Of a stretch of DNA of 64,000 bases, positions 22,887 to 33,703 are shown in pieces (the first letter of the stretch is position 1; every line of letters starts with the position of its first letter). Under the pieces are notes generated by a model. It was given only the letters and a program-made list of their open reading frames with translations. It was not told the origin of the DNA and did not search any database. Where the stretch lies: contig NZ_CP049871.1 in assembly GCF_011302055.1 (NCBI RefSeq), forward strand, positions 1,694,501-1,758,500, given 5' to 3'. Source of the DNA: Sphingomonas sinipercae. GTDB lineage: Bacteria > Pseudomonadota > Alphaproteobacteria > Sphingomonadales > Sphingomonadaceae. A program made the translations under genes and the position numbers.

Positions 22887-23264
22887 TTAGAGGCGGCCGT
22901 GCTGATCCTCGGTCTGGAAGATCCGATCCACCTCCGCCACCAGGTCCTTCAGGTGGAAGGGCTTGGACAACATCTTCGCCTCGGGCGCCGTTCGGCCGCT
23001 CTGCAACGCCACCGCGGCGAAGCCGGTGATGAACATGACCCGGATCGACGGATCGATCACCGAAGCCTTTTGCGCCAGCTCGATCCCGTCCATTTCCGGC
23101 ATGACGATGTCGGTCAGCAGCAGGTCGAACTGCTCTTTTTCAAGCAGCGGCATCGCCTCGGTCCCGCAGCCCACGGATTCGACGTCATAGCCCACACGCT
23201 GCAGCGCACGCTGCAGATATTCGCGCATCGACGTGTCGTCTTCGGCAAGCAGGATTCGTGGCAT
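22887..23264 (-). CDS. cpdR: single-domain response regulator CpdR
   Basis: A 125-residue stand-alone receiver protein. It starts MPRILLAEDDTSMREYLQRA, the pattern of CpdR, which in Caulobacter primes ClpXP for degradation of CtrA and other cell-cycle proteins when unphosphorylated. Phospho-acceptor Asp52 (LLLTDIVMPEMDG), Thr80 and Lys101 (MLSKPFHL) are present. An in-frame ATG at 23285 would add seven residues but the family starts here. The gene lies immediately upstream of the tRNA-Val on the same strand. Confidence 0.92.
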   Translation of the reverse strand: MPRILLAEDDTSMREYLQRALQRVGYDVESVGCGTEAMPLLEKEQFDLLLTDIVMPEMDGIELAQKASVIDPSIRVMFITGFAAVALQSGRTAPEAKMLSKPFHLKDLVAEVDRIFQTEDQHGRL

Positions 23265-23361
23265 CACCCGCTTGTATGCCTGCAAGGCTTAAGATTTTCC
23301 AGACGCCAAGTCCCATTCTGGGGCGTTGACGCGCCAGCGCGCGCTCTAGAGTAGGAAATCG

Positions 23362-24210
23362 GTGCACGAACCCCTTCCCGGCCCAATCGTCCATTTGCCA
23401 CGCGGCCCCCACCCCGTCTTGCTGTCTATCCCGCACGCCGGCCGGGATTATCCCGCCTGGCTGGTCGAAATGGCGCGCGGCGGGCGGCGGTCACTGCAAC
23501 CGCTTGAAGACCCTCTGGTGGACCGCCTGGCCTGGCGTGCAATCAACCAGGGCGTTGGCGCGGTCGTCGCGCAAGCGCCCCGGGCGGCAATCGACTGCAA
23601 CCGGGCCGAGGATGAGGTCGATCCGGCGCTGGTCCCGGACTTCGCGGCGCGATGGACGGCTTCACGGCCCAGCGCGCGTACCCGATCCGGCCTGGGGATC
23701 GTGCCTTCCAAGACTGCGGCCCACGGTCATCTTTGGCGGCGGCAACTGAGCGGGGACGAGTTCGAACAACGGCTTGCCCAGGTTCATCGCCCCTATCACG
23801 CCGCGGTTGCGGCGCAGTTGCAGGCGATCGTCAGCCGCTTCGGCGCCGCTGTCCTGCTGGACTGTCACTCCATGCCCCCCGTTCCGAGCGGCAGCGAGGT
23901 CGTCCTCGGCGACCGCTACGGCCGCACTGCGGCACCCTGGGTGGTTGCCGAAGCCGCAGCGATCGTTGCCGACGCGGGCTTCGACTGCGCAATCAACGAT
24001 CCGTACGCGGGTGGCCACGTCGTCGAACATCACGGCGGGCCGCACTATGGTGTCCACGCGCTACAAGTTGAAATCGACCGCAGCTGCTATCTCGACCGCA
24101 GCGGCGAGCCGAGCCGCCACTTCGACCGGGTAGCCCGGTTGATCGAGCAGCTTGCGCTGCGCCTGGGGCAGGCGCTGATCAGCCGAAGCCTTCCGGCAGC
24201 GGCCGAATAA
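23362..24210 (+). CDS. N-formylglutamate amidohydrolase family protein
   Basis: A 282-residue zinc hydrolase of the HutG/FGase family. Motifs include VLLSIPHAGRDYP near the start, a DCHSMPP block (about residue 170) and the later DPYAGGHVVEHHGGPHYG, which together carry the metal ligands and catalytic residues. Family enzymes release formate from N-formyl-L-glutamate in histidine degradation, but no hut genes are here, so the substrate is uncertain. The GTG start has a GTAGG site 6 nt upstream. It is convergent with sapC, 4 bp apart. Confidence 0.87.
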   Translation: MHEPLPGPIVHLPRGPHPVLLSIPHAGRDYPAWLVEMARGGRRSLQPLEDPLVDRLAWRAINQGVGAVVAQAPRAAIDCNRAEDEVDPALVPDFAARWTASRPSARTRSGLGIVPSKTAAHGHLWRRQLSGDEFEQRLAQVHRPYHAAVAAQLQAIVSRFGAAVLLDCHSMPPVPSGSEVVLGDRYGRTAAPWVVAEAAAIVADAGFDCAINDPYAGGHVVEHHGGPHYGVHALQVEIDRSCYLDRSGEPSRHFDRVARLIEQLALRLGQALISRSLPAAAE

Positions 24211-24214
24211 GGCG

Positions 24215-25003
24215 TTACCCTTCGATCGGGACCTGGAATGGGGCCGTCGGCCCCTTCCCCTGTTCGACCTGGCGCTGGAAGACTTCGCGGATCTGCGCCA
24301 GCGAAAACAGGTGCGCGTAGAGAAGCGGCAGCATGCCGTTCTGGTTCATCTTGCGCAGCTCATCGCCGCGCAGTTCGCGCAGCTTTTCCTCGTCGACCAT
24401 GCGGAACCCGCGGAACACGAAGGGCTGGTCGACCCCTTCCGGCTGGATTGCGACTTCGCCGTCCATCAGCAGACCGCTGGACTTAAGCTCTTCCATGAAA
24501 GCATTGGTCCGCTGCGCCGCCGTTTCGAACTGCTCGCAAAACTGCAGGATCGACTTGGTCGCATCGGTAGGCTGGCCGTCGTCATCGAACAGCCTCTCGC
24601 CTTCATCGAAACTGCCGATCGCTTCGAGGGAAGGATCGAAGCACAAGGACAATTCCTCGGCATCTTCAGTCAGGCGCGCGAGAAGGAAGGGATAGCGGCG
24701 CAGGTAAGCCGGAACGTAAATGCGCTCGAGCAGCTCGCCATCTTGGCCCATGAAGACGTTGACGCCCTCGGTAAGGCCCATCAGCGCCAGCGGCACCGGC
24801 GTGTCGCCGGTGGAGAAGATGATCGGATAGTGGCGCCCCGCCAGCTGGAATTCTTCTACGGTCACCGGCACGGCGTGGGTCTTGCTGACCTGCTCTGCCG
24901 GCTTGGTCGGGCGGACCCGCATCTGGCCGTGCACTTCCGAGCTGAGCGGCTGGATCGAGCTATAGAGCAGCGGCAAGGATTGGTTGGGCGCTTGGGTCGC
25001 CAT
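24215..25003 (-). CDS. SapC family protein
   Basis: A 262-residue soluble protein whose core (HAVPVTVEEFQLAGRHYPII, then ALMGLTEGVNVFM and YVPAYLRRYPF) matches the SapC family. In Campylobacter SapC is tied to secretion of the S-layer protein SapA; alphaproteobacterial members often lie near TonB receptors or polysaccharide genes and their function is not settled. Here it stands alone. An upstream degenerate TTAA pair was judged too weak to call. Confidence 0.87.
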   Translation of the reverse strand: MATQAPNQSLPLLYSSIQPLSSEVHGQMRVRPTKPAEQVSKTHAVPVTVEEFQLAGRHYPIIFSTGDTPVPLALMGLTEGVNVFMGQDGELLERIYVPAYLRRYPFLLARLTEDAEELSLCFDPSLEAIGSFDEGERLFDDDGQPTDATKSILQFCEQFETAAQRTNAFMEELKSSGLLMDGEVAIQPEGVDQPFVFRGFRMVDEEKLRELRGDELRKMNQNGMLPLLYAHLFSLAQIREVFQRQVEQGKGPTAPFQVPIEG

Positions 25004-25182
25004 CGAGTGTCTCCTGGGAACGAGCCGTGCTGCCCAGAGCGGCGAGCGCGAGCCAATTGAATTTGCGCGAAGCCTCTATGCAACGGCCGGCCATTGCGCA
25101 ACTCCTGTCCCGGTGATCGAGGCGGCGATTAATCGATGGTTCAACGGGTTGCTGCGAGGCCGGCACCGATGACTGCTGCCCG

Positions 25183-25611
25183 ATGATCCTGTTCTTCCCC
25201 CTGATCCCGATGCTGTTCGGCGCCGCCGCGGCGCCGGACTGGTTCCCGCGCGTCCGTATGTCGTTCGTTCAGGATGAGATGGTTTTGCGCATTCCCGCTC
25301 GGCCGCCCGTCGCTAACGGCCAGTCACAGTGGAAGGAGCGCAAAGGCCCCAAGTGCATCTCCGGGGAAAAGCTGCGCGGTGCGGTACTTTCGGGCAGCGA
25401 CCAGGTCGATTTCATCCTCCAGGATCGCAAGCGCGTCCGCGCCCGACTGGATAGCAATTGCCCGGCGCTCGACTTCTACGAAGATTTCTACCTGAGTTCC
25501 CGCGACGGGAAGATTTGCGTCAGGCGCGACGCCATCCGGTCGCGGATGGGCGGCACCTGCACGATCCGGAAGTTCCGCAAGCTGGTGCCCGTCAAAGGCC
25601 AGATTCCTTGA
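25183..25611 (+). CDS. conserved hypothetical exported protein (142 aa)
   Basis: A basic 142-residue protein with an N-terminal hydrophobic segment (MILFFPLIPMLFGAAAAPD) that looks like a signal peptide or anchor. Four cysteines are spaced through the mature part (KCISGEK, SNCPALD, KICVRRD, GTCTIRK), which could form two disulphides in the periplasm. WFPRVRMSFVQDEMVLRIP begins the folded part. I do not recognise a named family, though the arrangement is typical of small lineage-specific sphingomonad proteins. It precedes the helicase gene by 79 bp. Confidence 0.68.
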   Translation: MILFFPLIPMLFGAAAAPDWFPRVRMSFVQDEMVLRIPARPPVANGQSQWKERKGPKCISGEKLRGAVLSGSDQVDFILQDRKRVRARLDSNCPALDFYEDFYLSSRDGKICVRRDAIRSRMGGTCTIRKFRKLVPVKGQIP

Positions 25612-25690
25612 CATCTGGGGCCTGTCGGCGCTAGCGCGAAGCGCTTTCCGCGCCGCGACATGCTGGCGCTTTTTAACATCCGGATATTGA

Positions 25691-27079
25691 ATGACCTTCG
25701 CCGATCTCGGCCTTTCTGAGCATTTGCTGCGCGCCGTCTCCGACAGCGGCTACAACGATCCCACGCCGATTCAGCGGGCCGCCATTCCGTCGGTGCTGAT
25801 GGGCAAGGATTTGATCGGCATTGCCCAGACGGGGACCGGCAAGACTGCCGCGTTCGTGCTTCCGATGATCGACATCCTGGGCCAGGGCCGGAGCCGCGCG
25901 CTGATGCCACGCTCGTTGATCCTGGAGCCGACGCGGGAGCTTGCCGCCCAGGTTTCCGAGAATTTCGAGAAATACGGCAAGTATCAGAAGCTCTCGATGG
26001 CGTTGCTTATCGGCGGGGTTCAGATGGGCGACCAGATCAAGGCGCTCGAAAAGGGCGTCGACGTCCTCATCGCCACGCCGGGCCGGTTGATGGACCTGTT
26101 CAGCCGCGGCAAGATCCTGCTTACCGGCTGCGAGCTACTGGTCATCGACGAGGCCGACCGGATGCTCGACATGGGCTTCATTCCGGACATTGAGGAAATC
26201 TGCTCGAAGCTGCCGCGCACCCGGCAGACCTTGCTGTTCTCGGCGACGATGCCGCCGCCGATCCAGAAGCTTGCCGCCAAGTTCCTCAACGAGCCCAAGC
26301 GCGTCGAAGTCGCTCGCCCGGCCACCGCCAACGTCAATATCGAGCAGCGCCTGGTCGAAGTGCGCGCCGACAAGAAACGCGACAAGCTGCGCGACCTCCT
26401 CCGCCACGAAGAGGTTCGCAACGCGATCATCTTTTGCAACCGCAAGACGACGGTTCGGGAGCTTGCCACAAGCCTCAAGCGCTCCGGATTCGCGGTCGGC
26501 CAGATTCACGGCGACATGGACCAGTCCGACCGGATCGCCGAATTCGACCGCTTCAAGCAGGACGAAATCAACATATTGGTCGCATCCGACGTCGCGGCGC
26601 GCGGTCTCGACGTCAAAGGTGTCAGCCACGTCGTCAACTTCGACGTGCCGTGGCAGCCGGATGATTATGTCCACCGGATCGGCCGCACCGGACGCGCCGG
26701 CGCCACCGGAATCGCCATAACCCTGGCCACGCGCGAGGATTCGGACGCGGTTTCGGCCATTGAAAAGCTGCTGGGAACCAAGATCACGCGCGCGTCGGCC
26801 ACTGAAGCCGAGCCCGCGCCCGATGCCGCTCAGCAATCGTCGAAGCCGGCGGCCCCGGCCGCACGCGAGGATCGGGCTTCCGAAACTCCTGCACCCAAGA
26901 AGCCGCGCCGCACCAGGGCTTCAAGCAAGCCCAAGGCTGATGCTGCGCCGGTCGATGCCGCGCCGGTCGAGCCGTCTGAACCCGCGCCGGCCCAGGCGGA
27001 GCGCACGCCGGTCGTCGAAGATATTGCCGAAGAATGGAATGGGCCCATGCCCAGCTTCCTTTCCGTCAGCGCCGGCTAA
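25691..27079 (+). CDS. DEAD-box ATP-dependent RNA helicase, RhlE-like
   Basis: A 462-residue helicase that unwinds short RNA duplexes, likely in ribosome assembly or mRNA decay. The Q-motif region (FADLGLSEHLLRAV, PTPIQ), Walker A AQTGTGKTAAF at about 45-55, VIDEADRMLDMGF near 152, SAT, and HRIGRTGRAG motif VI are intact. From about residue 370 the tail is low-complexity Ala/Pro/Lys/Glu and may bind RNA or partners. A single-gene unit, with an ATG start. Confidence 0.95.
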   Translation: MTFADLGLSEHLLRAVSDSGYNDPTPIQRAAIPSVLMGKDLIGIAQTGTGKTAAFVLPMIDILGQGRSRALMPRSLILEPTRELAAQVSENFEKYGKYQKLSMALLIGGVQMGDQIKALEKGVDVLIATPGRLMDLFSRGKILLTGCELLVIDEADRMLDMGFIPDIEEICSKLPRTRQTLLFSATMPPPIQKLAAKFLNEPKRVEVARPATANVNIEQRLVEVRADKKRDKLRDLLRHEEVRNAIIFCNRKTTVRELATSLKRSGFAVGQIHGDMDQSDRIAEFDRFKQDEINILVASDVAARGLDVKGVSHVVNFDVPWQPDDYVHRIGRTGRAGATGIAITLATREDSDAVSAIEKLLGTKITRASATEAEPAPDAAQQSSKPAAPAAREDRASETPAPKKPRRTRASSKPKADAAPVDAAPVEPSEPAPAQAERTPVVEDIAEEWNGPMPSFLSVSAG

Positions 27080-27159
27080 TCCAACCCGGTCACACCGCTG
27101 ACACTGGAAAGCATCCGTCGCGCCTCCTAGCTGCCCTCCCTAACCAGAGGACACGATCG

Positions 27160-29119
<1,960 letters not shown>

Positions 29120-29148
29120 CTAGCGATGCGCGCCGCGTCTGACGAGGC

Positions 29149-30063
29149 TCAGAACGCTTTGGTCAGCCCGGCCCGGAACTGGACGTAGCTGTAGGTGAAA
29201 CCCGTGCTGACCGGCGTGTTGCTGTAAAGTAGGTCGGCCGAGAACGCCCATTCCCGGTTGAACCGAGGGCTCGTCGCCCGGGCGTTGAGGTAACGGGAGC
29301 TGTGCCAGTCGGAGCCGGAGTCGCGTTGCGCGCCATATCCGGCCGCGCCGAGTAACTGCCAGCCGGAAACGAACCGGCGCATCTGCAGGACCGGAAGCAC
29401 CTGCGCATACCAGCGCGGCGAATAATAATCATACTCGCCCGGCTCGCTGCTGCGGAAGTAGCGCGTGCGAAGTTGCGCGCTCAACCCGCTGCCCGGATCG
29501 ATCACGTGGATGTAGTTGCCGCGCAAATGCAGGCGCACGTTGTCGCCAGTGAATTCCTGCGCGCCGACAAAGGCGGTGAAGATGTTGCGGTCGTTCGCGG
29601 GCAAGTCGATCGCCGCCCCCGCGAAGGTGTAATAAATGCCCTTGGACACGCCGAGCGGGGTCTCGATCATCTCTCGCTCGACGAAGAACTCCTTACGAAA
29701 CTTGGCTTCGTCATGAACGGTCGCGGAGCCAAGCAGCGTGTGGCCGTCGGTGCCGACGGTGGCGGCCCACTTCCAGCGACCGGAGTCGTCGGCGAGCCGC
29801 AGGTAAGCGCGGTCGAACGTCCTCGATTCCTGGCCCAGTGGCGTGAACCGCACCCGTTCGACGCGAACGCCCTGATAATCTTCAGGCCCGCGGTAACGCC
29901 AGTCGAGGTTAAACCCAGCCTTGATCACCTCCGTGTCTTCGGCGTCGGACGAGAAAAAAACGTCCGCTCCGACCGCGTGGTTGATGGCCACGTCCGATTG
30001 CTGCGCCAGCGATGGCGTGGCGGTCGTCGCCGCGGCCAGCGCGAGGATTGAGCGGGCGATCAT
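29149..30063 (-). CDS. predicted outer-membrane beta-barrel protein linked to polysaccharide synthesis (BcsS-like)
   Basis: A 304-residue exported protein: signal peptide MIARSILALAAATTATPSLA, then alternating polar/aromatic strands (FNLDWRYRG, YIHVIDPGSGLSAQLRTRYF, FSADLLYSNTPVSTGFTYSY) ending in phenylalanine, as barrel proteins do. The start overlaps the glycosyltransferase stop by 4 bp (ATGA), so the two are coupled. Layout resembles BcsS-type cellulose-associated proteins (DVFFSSDAEDTEVIKAGFN), which is an inference from pattern, not a firm match. Likely role: export or outer-membrane step for the polymer made by the partner enzyme. Confidence 0.65.
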   Translation of the reverse strand: MIARSILALAAATTATPSLAQQSDVAINHAVGADVFFSSDAEDTEVIKAGFNLDWRYRGPEDYQGVRVERVRFTPLGQESRTFDRAYLRLADDSGRWKWAATVGTDGHTLLGSATVHDEAKFRKEFFVEREMIETPLGVSKGIYYTFAGAAIDLPANDRNIFTAFVGAQEFTGDNVRLHLRGNYIHVIDPGSGLSAQLRTRYFRSSEPGEYDYYSPRWYAQVLPVLQMRRFVSGWQLLGAAGYGAQRDSGSDWHSSRYLNARATSPRFNREWAFSADLLYSNTPVSTGFTYSYVQFRAGLTKAF

Positions 30064-31421
30064 TTGGTACCCCATTTCTTGCGGAGCCCGGCGATTTCGA
30101 CTGCATAGCCCCAAACGCAGACCGGCTGCATGACCAGCGTATAGACGAGCAGATAGAAAATCAGCCCCGCCGGGTTGTGGCGAACCTGCAGGCCCTGCTT
30201 GTGAAACATCTTCGATTGCGTGCGGTAGATGATCAGGTTCCACAAAGCCGCAAGCGGCAGGACCGCGAGCGTCATCGGCCCTGCGATCCAGAAGATCTGG
30301 AAGAAGATTGCGGCAATGATGCCGGGGATGAAGATGAAGGTGTAGGCAATGTCCAACGGCAGGAACAACAGGTTCCACCAGATGAACATCTGCGTCAGTC
30401 GGGGCTTGAACAGCAGCCGCTCGTGATGGCTGAATGCCTCGATCAGGCCGCGCGACCAGCGCTGGCGCTGCCGCGCGAACTGCCGGAACGTCGTCGGCGC
30501 GTTCGTCCAAACGATCGCATCTTCGGCATAGCCGACCCGATGGCCCTGCCGAAGCAGCGCCCAGGTCAGGACGATGTCCTCGCCAACGCTTTCCGGCCAG
30601 CCGCCGACTTCGACCAGTGCGTCGCGGCGATAGATGGAGAAGGCGCCCTGTGCGACCAGAGTGCCCTGGTACAGGCTCTGCATCCGCTTCACCGCGGCGA
30701 TGCCGTGGAAATAATCCCATTCCTGCGCGCCGGTCAGCAGGTTCACCCGCGAATTGCGCACCAGCACCGCGCCGGCGACCGCAACGGTGTTGGGCGGATC
30801 CGACAGCAACCGCTCGACGATATCGGTCAGCGCGTCCGGGTGCAGCCGTGAATCGCCGTCGATGGTGACGATGAGGTCATGCTTGGCGACCCGAAGTCCG
30901 GAATTGAGCACCGCGGCCTTGCCCCGGTTGATCTTGAAATCGAGAATCCGGACCTCGGCCTGCGGCGGGAAGGAGAGCCGGCTGATCACTTCCTGCGCAA
31001 TCTCAACCGTGCGGTCGGTCGAACCGTCGTTCAGCACCAGGACTTCAAGCGGGCCGGCGTAATCCTCGGCCGCGATAGTCTCGAGCGTTTCCTCGATCGC
31101 TGCCTCTTCCTGATAGGCGGCAATCAGCACGGTGACGCCGGGATAGGTCGCCGGCTTAACCCGCTTTGGCCGCCGGTCCAGCAGCAGGCTGGTGACCAGG
31201 AAGGCGTTCATAAAGCCGGGAATGTAGGCGATGAACGAGATGGCGAAGAGGGCGAAGATCGGGTCGGTCAGGTCGCCGAGCGTTGCGACCCACTTGCGCG
31301 AAATGATTATGCTGAAGAGCATCCACAGGACTGCGACCGCCAGCGCCAACACGAACTTGGCGCGCACCGAAAAATAGAAACGCTTCGGCACACGCGGGAG
31401 CGTGGCTGCTAACTCGGTCAT
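30060..31421 (-). CDS. processive GT2 glycosyltransferase (polysaccharide synthase)
   Basis: A 453-residue inner-membrane enzyme with two N-terminal and about four C-terminal transmembrane segments around a GT-A domain. Motifs of processive beta-glycan synthases such as PgaC/BcsA are complete: NDGSTD (131-136), DGDS (188-191), GED (280-282) and RQRQRW (317-322). PgaC-type enzymes make poly-N-acetylglucosamine, BcsA cellulose; the sugar cannot be told here. No PilZ domain is seen. The ATG at 31421 is preferred over an upstream TTG. It heads a two-gene unit with the outer-membrane protein. Confidence 0.85.
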   Translation of the reverse strand: MTELAATLPRVPKRFYFSVRAKFVLALAVAVLWMLFSIIISRKWVATLGDLTDPIFALFAISFIAYIPGFMNAFLVTSLLLDRRPKRVKPATYPGVTVLIAAYQEEAAIEETLETIAAEDYAGPLEVLVLNDGSTDRTVEIAQEVISRLSFPPQAEVRILDFKINRGKAAVLNSGLRVAKHDLIVTIDGDSRLHPDALTDIVERLLSDPPNTVAVAGAVLVRNSRVNLLTGAQEWDYFHGIAAVKRMQSLYQGTLVAQGAFSIYRRDALVEVGGWPESVGEDIVLTWALLRQGHRVGYAEDAIVWTNAPTTFRQFARQRQRWSRGLIEAFSHHERLLFKPRLTQMFIWWNLLFLPLDIAYTFIFIPGIIAAIFFQIFWIAGPMTLAVLPLAALWNLIIYRTQSKMFHKQGLQVRHNPAGLIFYLLVYTLVMQPVCVWGYAVEIAGLRKKWGTK

Positions 31422-31474
31422 AAATGCTGGTCTCTGATCTGTCGCGGCCGGCCCAATCGGCCTAGGCAACGTCC

Positions 31475-31492
31475 GTTAAATTATCGTTTAAC
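31475..31492 (-). promoter_or_regulatory. palindrome upstream of the polysaccharide synthase genes
   Basis: GTTAAA and TTTAAC form a 6-bp inverted repeat around 6 nt, 54-71 bp before the glycosyltransferase ATG. It contains TTAA-N8-TTAA, one base wider than the TTAA-N7-TTAA box of CtrA. It is a plausible operator or promoter element in the 151-bp gap before this gene pair. Confidence 0.35.
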
Positions 31493-31572
31493 GTGCTGCC
31501 AATACGGAGGAAAGGCCGTGTCGGCCCATTTCGATGGAGTCGCAATTTTTTACGGCCAACGGTTGCTCGGCC

Positions 31573-32601
31573 TTAGCCGGGAAACAGCAAGCTGCCATCA
31601 CCATAACTATAGAAACGATAGTCGGCCTCGATCGCGTGGGCGTAAATCGCCTTCATCGCGTCCACGCCCATCAGCGCACTGACCAGCATGAACAAGGTTG
31701 ATCGGGGCAGGTGGAAATTGGTCATCAGTCCATCGACTGCCCGGAACCTGTATCCCGGCGTGATGAAGATGGCCGTGTCCCCTTCGAACGCAGCAATCCG
31801 GCCAGAATCATCGGCGGCACTTTCGAGCAAGCGTAGCGAAGTGGTGCCGACGGCGATGATCCGCCCGCACGCTGCCCGGGCGCGATTGAGCCGATCGGCA
31901 GTCGCCTGGGTGATCCGACCCCATTCGGAATGCATCCGATGTTCCGCAGTGGTTTCCACCTTGACCGGCAGGAAGGTCCCCGCGCCGACATGCAGGGTCA
32001 GCACCTCGCGCGCTACCCCGCGCCGGTCGATCGCGTCGAGCAGCCGCTGGGTGAAATGGAGCGAGGCGGTCGGCGCCGCTACCGCGCCCTCCTCGGCCGC
32101 GAACACGGTCTGGTAATCGGCGCGGTCCTGTTCGTCGGTCGGTCGCTTGGAAGCGATGTAGGGCGGCAGCGGCATCCGGCCCGCGCGTTCCAGCAGGAGC
32201 TCGGCCGGCTCGTCACCTTCGAACGCGATGAGGATGCTGCCGTCATCGGCCCGCTCGACCGCCGTCGCGGCCACGCCCGCGTCGAACTCCAGCCGGTCCC
32301 CGGGGCGAACCCGCTTGGCATTGCGAACGAACGTCCACCAGCTGCGCGGCCCCGCGCGCTTGTGCAGCGTCACCCCGATCTTTGCTTCCCCCCGCTGCCC
32401 TTCGAGCTGGGCAGGGATTACCTTCGTGTCGTTGAACACCAGCACGTCGCCGGGTTCGAGCAAGTCGGGCAGGTCGAGGATCGTGCGGTCGTCGATTCGT
32501 CCACCGGAAGCGACCAATAGTCGGGCGGAATCGCGCGGACGTGCCGGGCGCAGGGCGATCCGGTCGGCAGGAAGGTCGAAATCGAACAGGTCAACGCGCA
32601 T
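31573..32601 (-). CDS. queA: S-adenosylmethionine:tRNA ribosyltransferase-isomerase
   Basis: A 342-residue enzyme that turns preQ1 on tRNA into epoxyqueuosine using the ribosyl part of SAM. It starts [20 protein letters not shown] and has [28 protein letters not shown] and the [13 protein letters not shown] block, all family hallmarks. It directly follows the cyclophilin gene and belongs with tgt in function. Complete and of normal length. Confidence 0.97.
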   Translation of the reverse strand: MRVDLFDFDLPADRIALRPARPRDSARLLVASGGRIDDRTILDLPDLLEPGDVLVFNDTKVIPAQLEGQRGEAKIGVTLHKRAGPRSWWTFVRNAKRVRPGDRLEFDAGVAATAVERADDGSILIAFEGDEPAELLLERAGRMPLPPYIASKRPTDEQDRADYQTVFAAEEGAVAAPTASLHFTQRLLDAIDRRGVAREVLTLHVGAGTFLPVKVETTAEHRMHSEWGRITQATADRLNRARAACGRIIAVGTTSLRLLESAADDSGRIAAFEGDTAIFITPGYRFRAVDGLMTNFHLPRSTLFMLVSALMGVDAMKAIYAHAIEADYRFYSYGDGSLLFPG

Positions 32602-32628
32602 GAGAAAGCGCCCTAGCCGCTCAAGCGG

Positions 32629-33195
32629 TCAGCCCCCAAGCGTCGCTTTCACGATCGTCGTCGGCTCCTCCGGCGGCTCGCCCGGCGCGATGGAATCGAC
32701 CGCGTCCATCCCCGAAATCACGCGGCCGAAGACGGTGTAACGGCCGTTGAGCGACGTGTTGGGCGCGAACATGATGTAAAACTGGCTGTTGGCGCTGTCG
32801 GGGCTTTCGCTGCGCGCCGCAGCGACGCTGCCGCGCAAATGGAGCAGGGGATTGAATTCGGCAGCGAGGTCCGGAAGCGATGAGCCGCCTTGCCCGGTGC
32901 CCTTGGGATCGCCGCCCTGTGCCATGAAGCCGGGCATGACGCGGTGGAACTTGAGCCCGTCGTAAAAGCCTTGCCTGACCAACGTCTGGATTCGCTGTAC
33001 ATGGTTGGGCGCCGCGTCAGGCCGCATCTGAATAACCACCGTCCCGCCGTTCGACAGCTGCAGCGTCAGCCGATTGGCCGGGTTGGCGGCCACATCCGCA
33101 GGGACAGTCTGGCTAACGGTCGCCGGGGCCGAAGCCGCGGGGACCGCGACCAGCAGCGCGGCTGCAACGAACGGCAGCGCGAATACGCTCTTCAC
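32629..33195 (-). CDS. peptidyl-prolyl cis-trans isomerase (cyclophilin), periplasmic
   Basis: A 188-residue cyclophilin with signal peptide (KSVFALPFVAAALLVAVPAASA), so it acts as a periplasmic foldase. The domain is shown by FHRVMPGFMAQGGDPKGTG, with the catalytic arginine in FHRV, and by VFGRVISGMDAVDSI near the end. AAGGAG lies 8 nt before the GTG start. It sits between coaD (13 bp upstream) and queA, probably one transcript. Confidence 0.94.
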   Translation of the reverse strand: MKSVFALPFVAAALLVAVPAASAPATVSQTVPADVAANPANRLTLQLSNGGTVVIQMRPDAAPNHVQRIQTLVRQGFYDGLKFHRVMPGFMAQGGDPKGTGQGGSSLPDLAAEFNPLLHLRGSVAAARSESPDSANSQFYIMFAPNTSLNGRYTVFGRVISGMDAVDSIAPGEPPEEPTTIVKATLGG

Positions 33196-33207
33196 GATCG
33201 ATTCTCC

Positions 33208-33702
33208 TTACGCGCCACGGCCCAGCTGCCGAGCGACATCGGCGGCCACTCTGGGCGGGACAAACTTGTCGATAGCCCCGCCATAGCGGGCGATCTCCTT
33301 AACCAGCCGTGACGCGATCGGCTGGAGCGAGACATCGGCCATCAGGAAGACCGTCTCGATCCGATTGTTGAGCTGCTGGTTCATGCCCGCCATCTGGAAT
33401 TCATATTCGAAGTCGCTGGCGGCGCGGAGCCCGCGAATGATGATGGCCGCTCCCTGGCTGACCGCAAAGTCCATCAGCAGCGAATCGAACTCGACGACCT
33501 CGATATTGGCGCTGCAACCTACGACTTCGCGCCGGACCATCTCCAGCCGCTCGGCGACGCTGAACATTGGCTGCTTGGACGGATTGGTGGTCACCCCAAT
33601 GACTAGCTTGTCGACCAGCCTGGTGGCGCGCTTGACGATATCCAGGTGGCCCAGCGTGATCGGGTCGAAAGTGCCTGGGTAAACGCCGATACGCTCGCTC
33701 AT
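33208..33702 (-). CDS. coaD: phosphopantetheine adenylyltransferase
   Basis: A 164-residue enzyme of coenzyme A synthesis, transferring AMP from ATP to 4'-phosphopantetheine. The nucleotidyltransferase motif YPGTFDPITLGHLDIVKRA carries the TxGH signature. Other family blocks are IRGLRAASDFEYEFQMAGMN and PIASRLVKEIARYGG. The ATG is 1 bp from the ispA stop, so ispA, coaD, the cyclophilin and queA are likely cotranscribed. Confidence 0.97.
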   Translation of the reverse strand: MSERIGVYPGTFDPITLGHLDIVKRATRLVDKLVIGVTTNPSKQPMFSVAERLEMVRREVVGCSANIEVVEFDSLLMDFAVSQGAAIIIRGLRAASDFEYEFQMAGMNQQLNNRIETVFLMADVSLQPIASRLVKEIARYGGAIDKFVPPRVAADVARQLGRGA

Positions 33703-33703
33703 C

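Noticed and set aside
25131..25146. TTAA-like pair between sapC and the 142-residue gene as a CtrA site
   Set aside because: The second half reads TTCA, not TTAA, so the match is weak.
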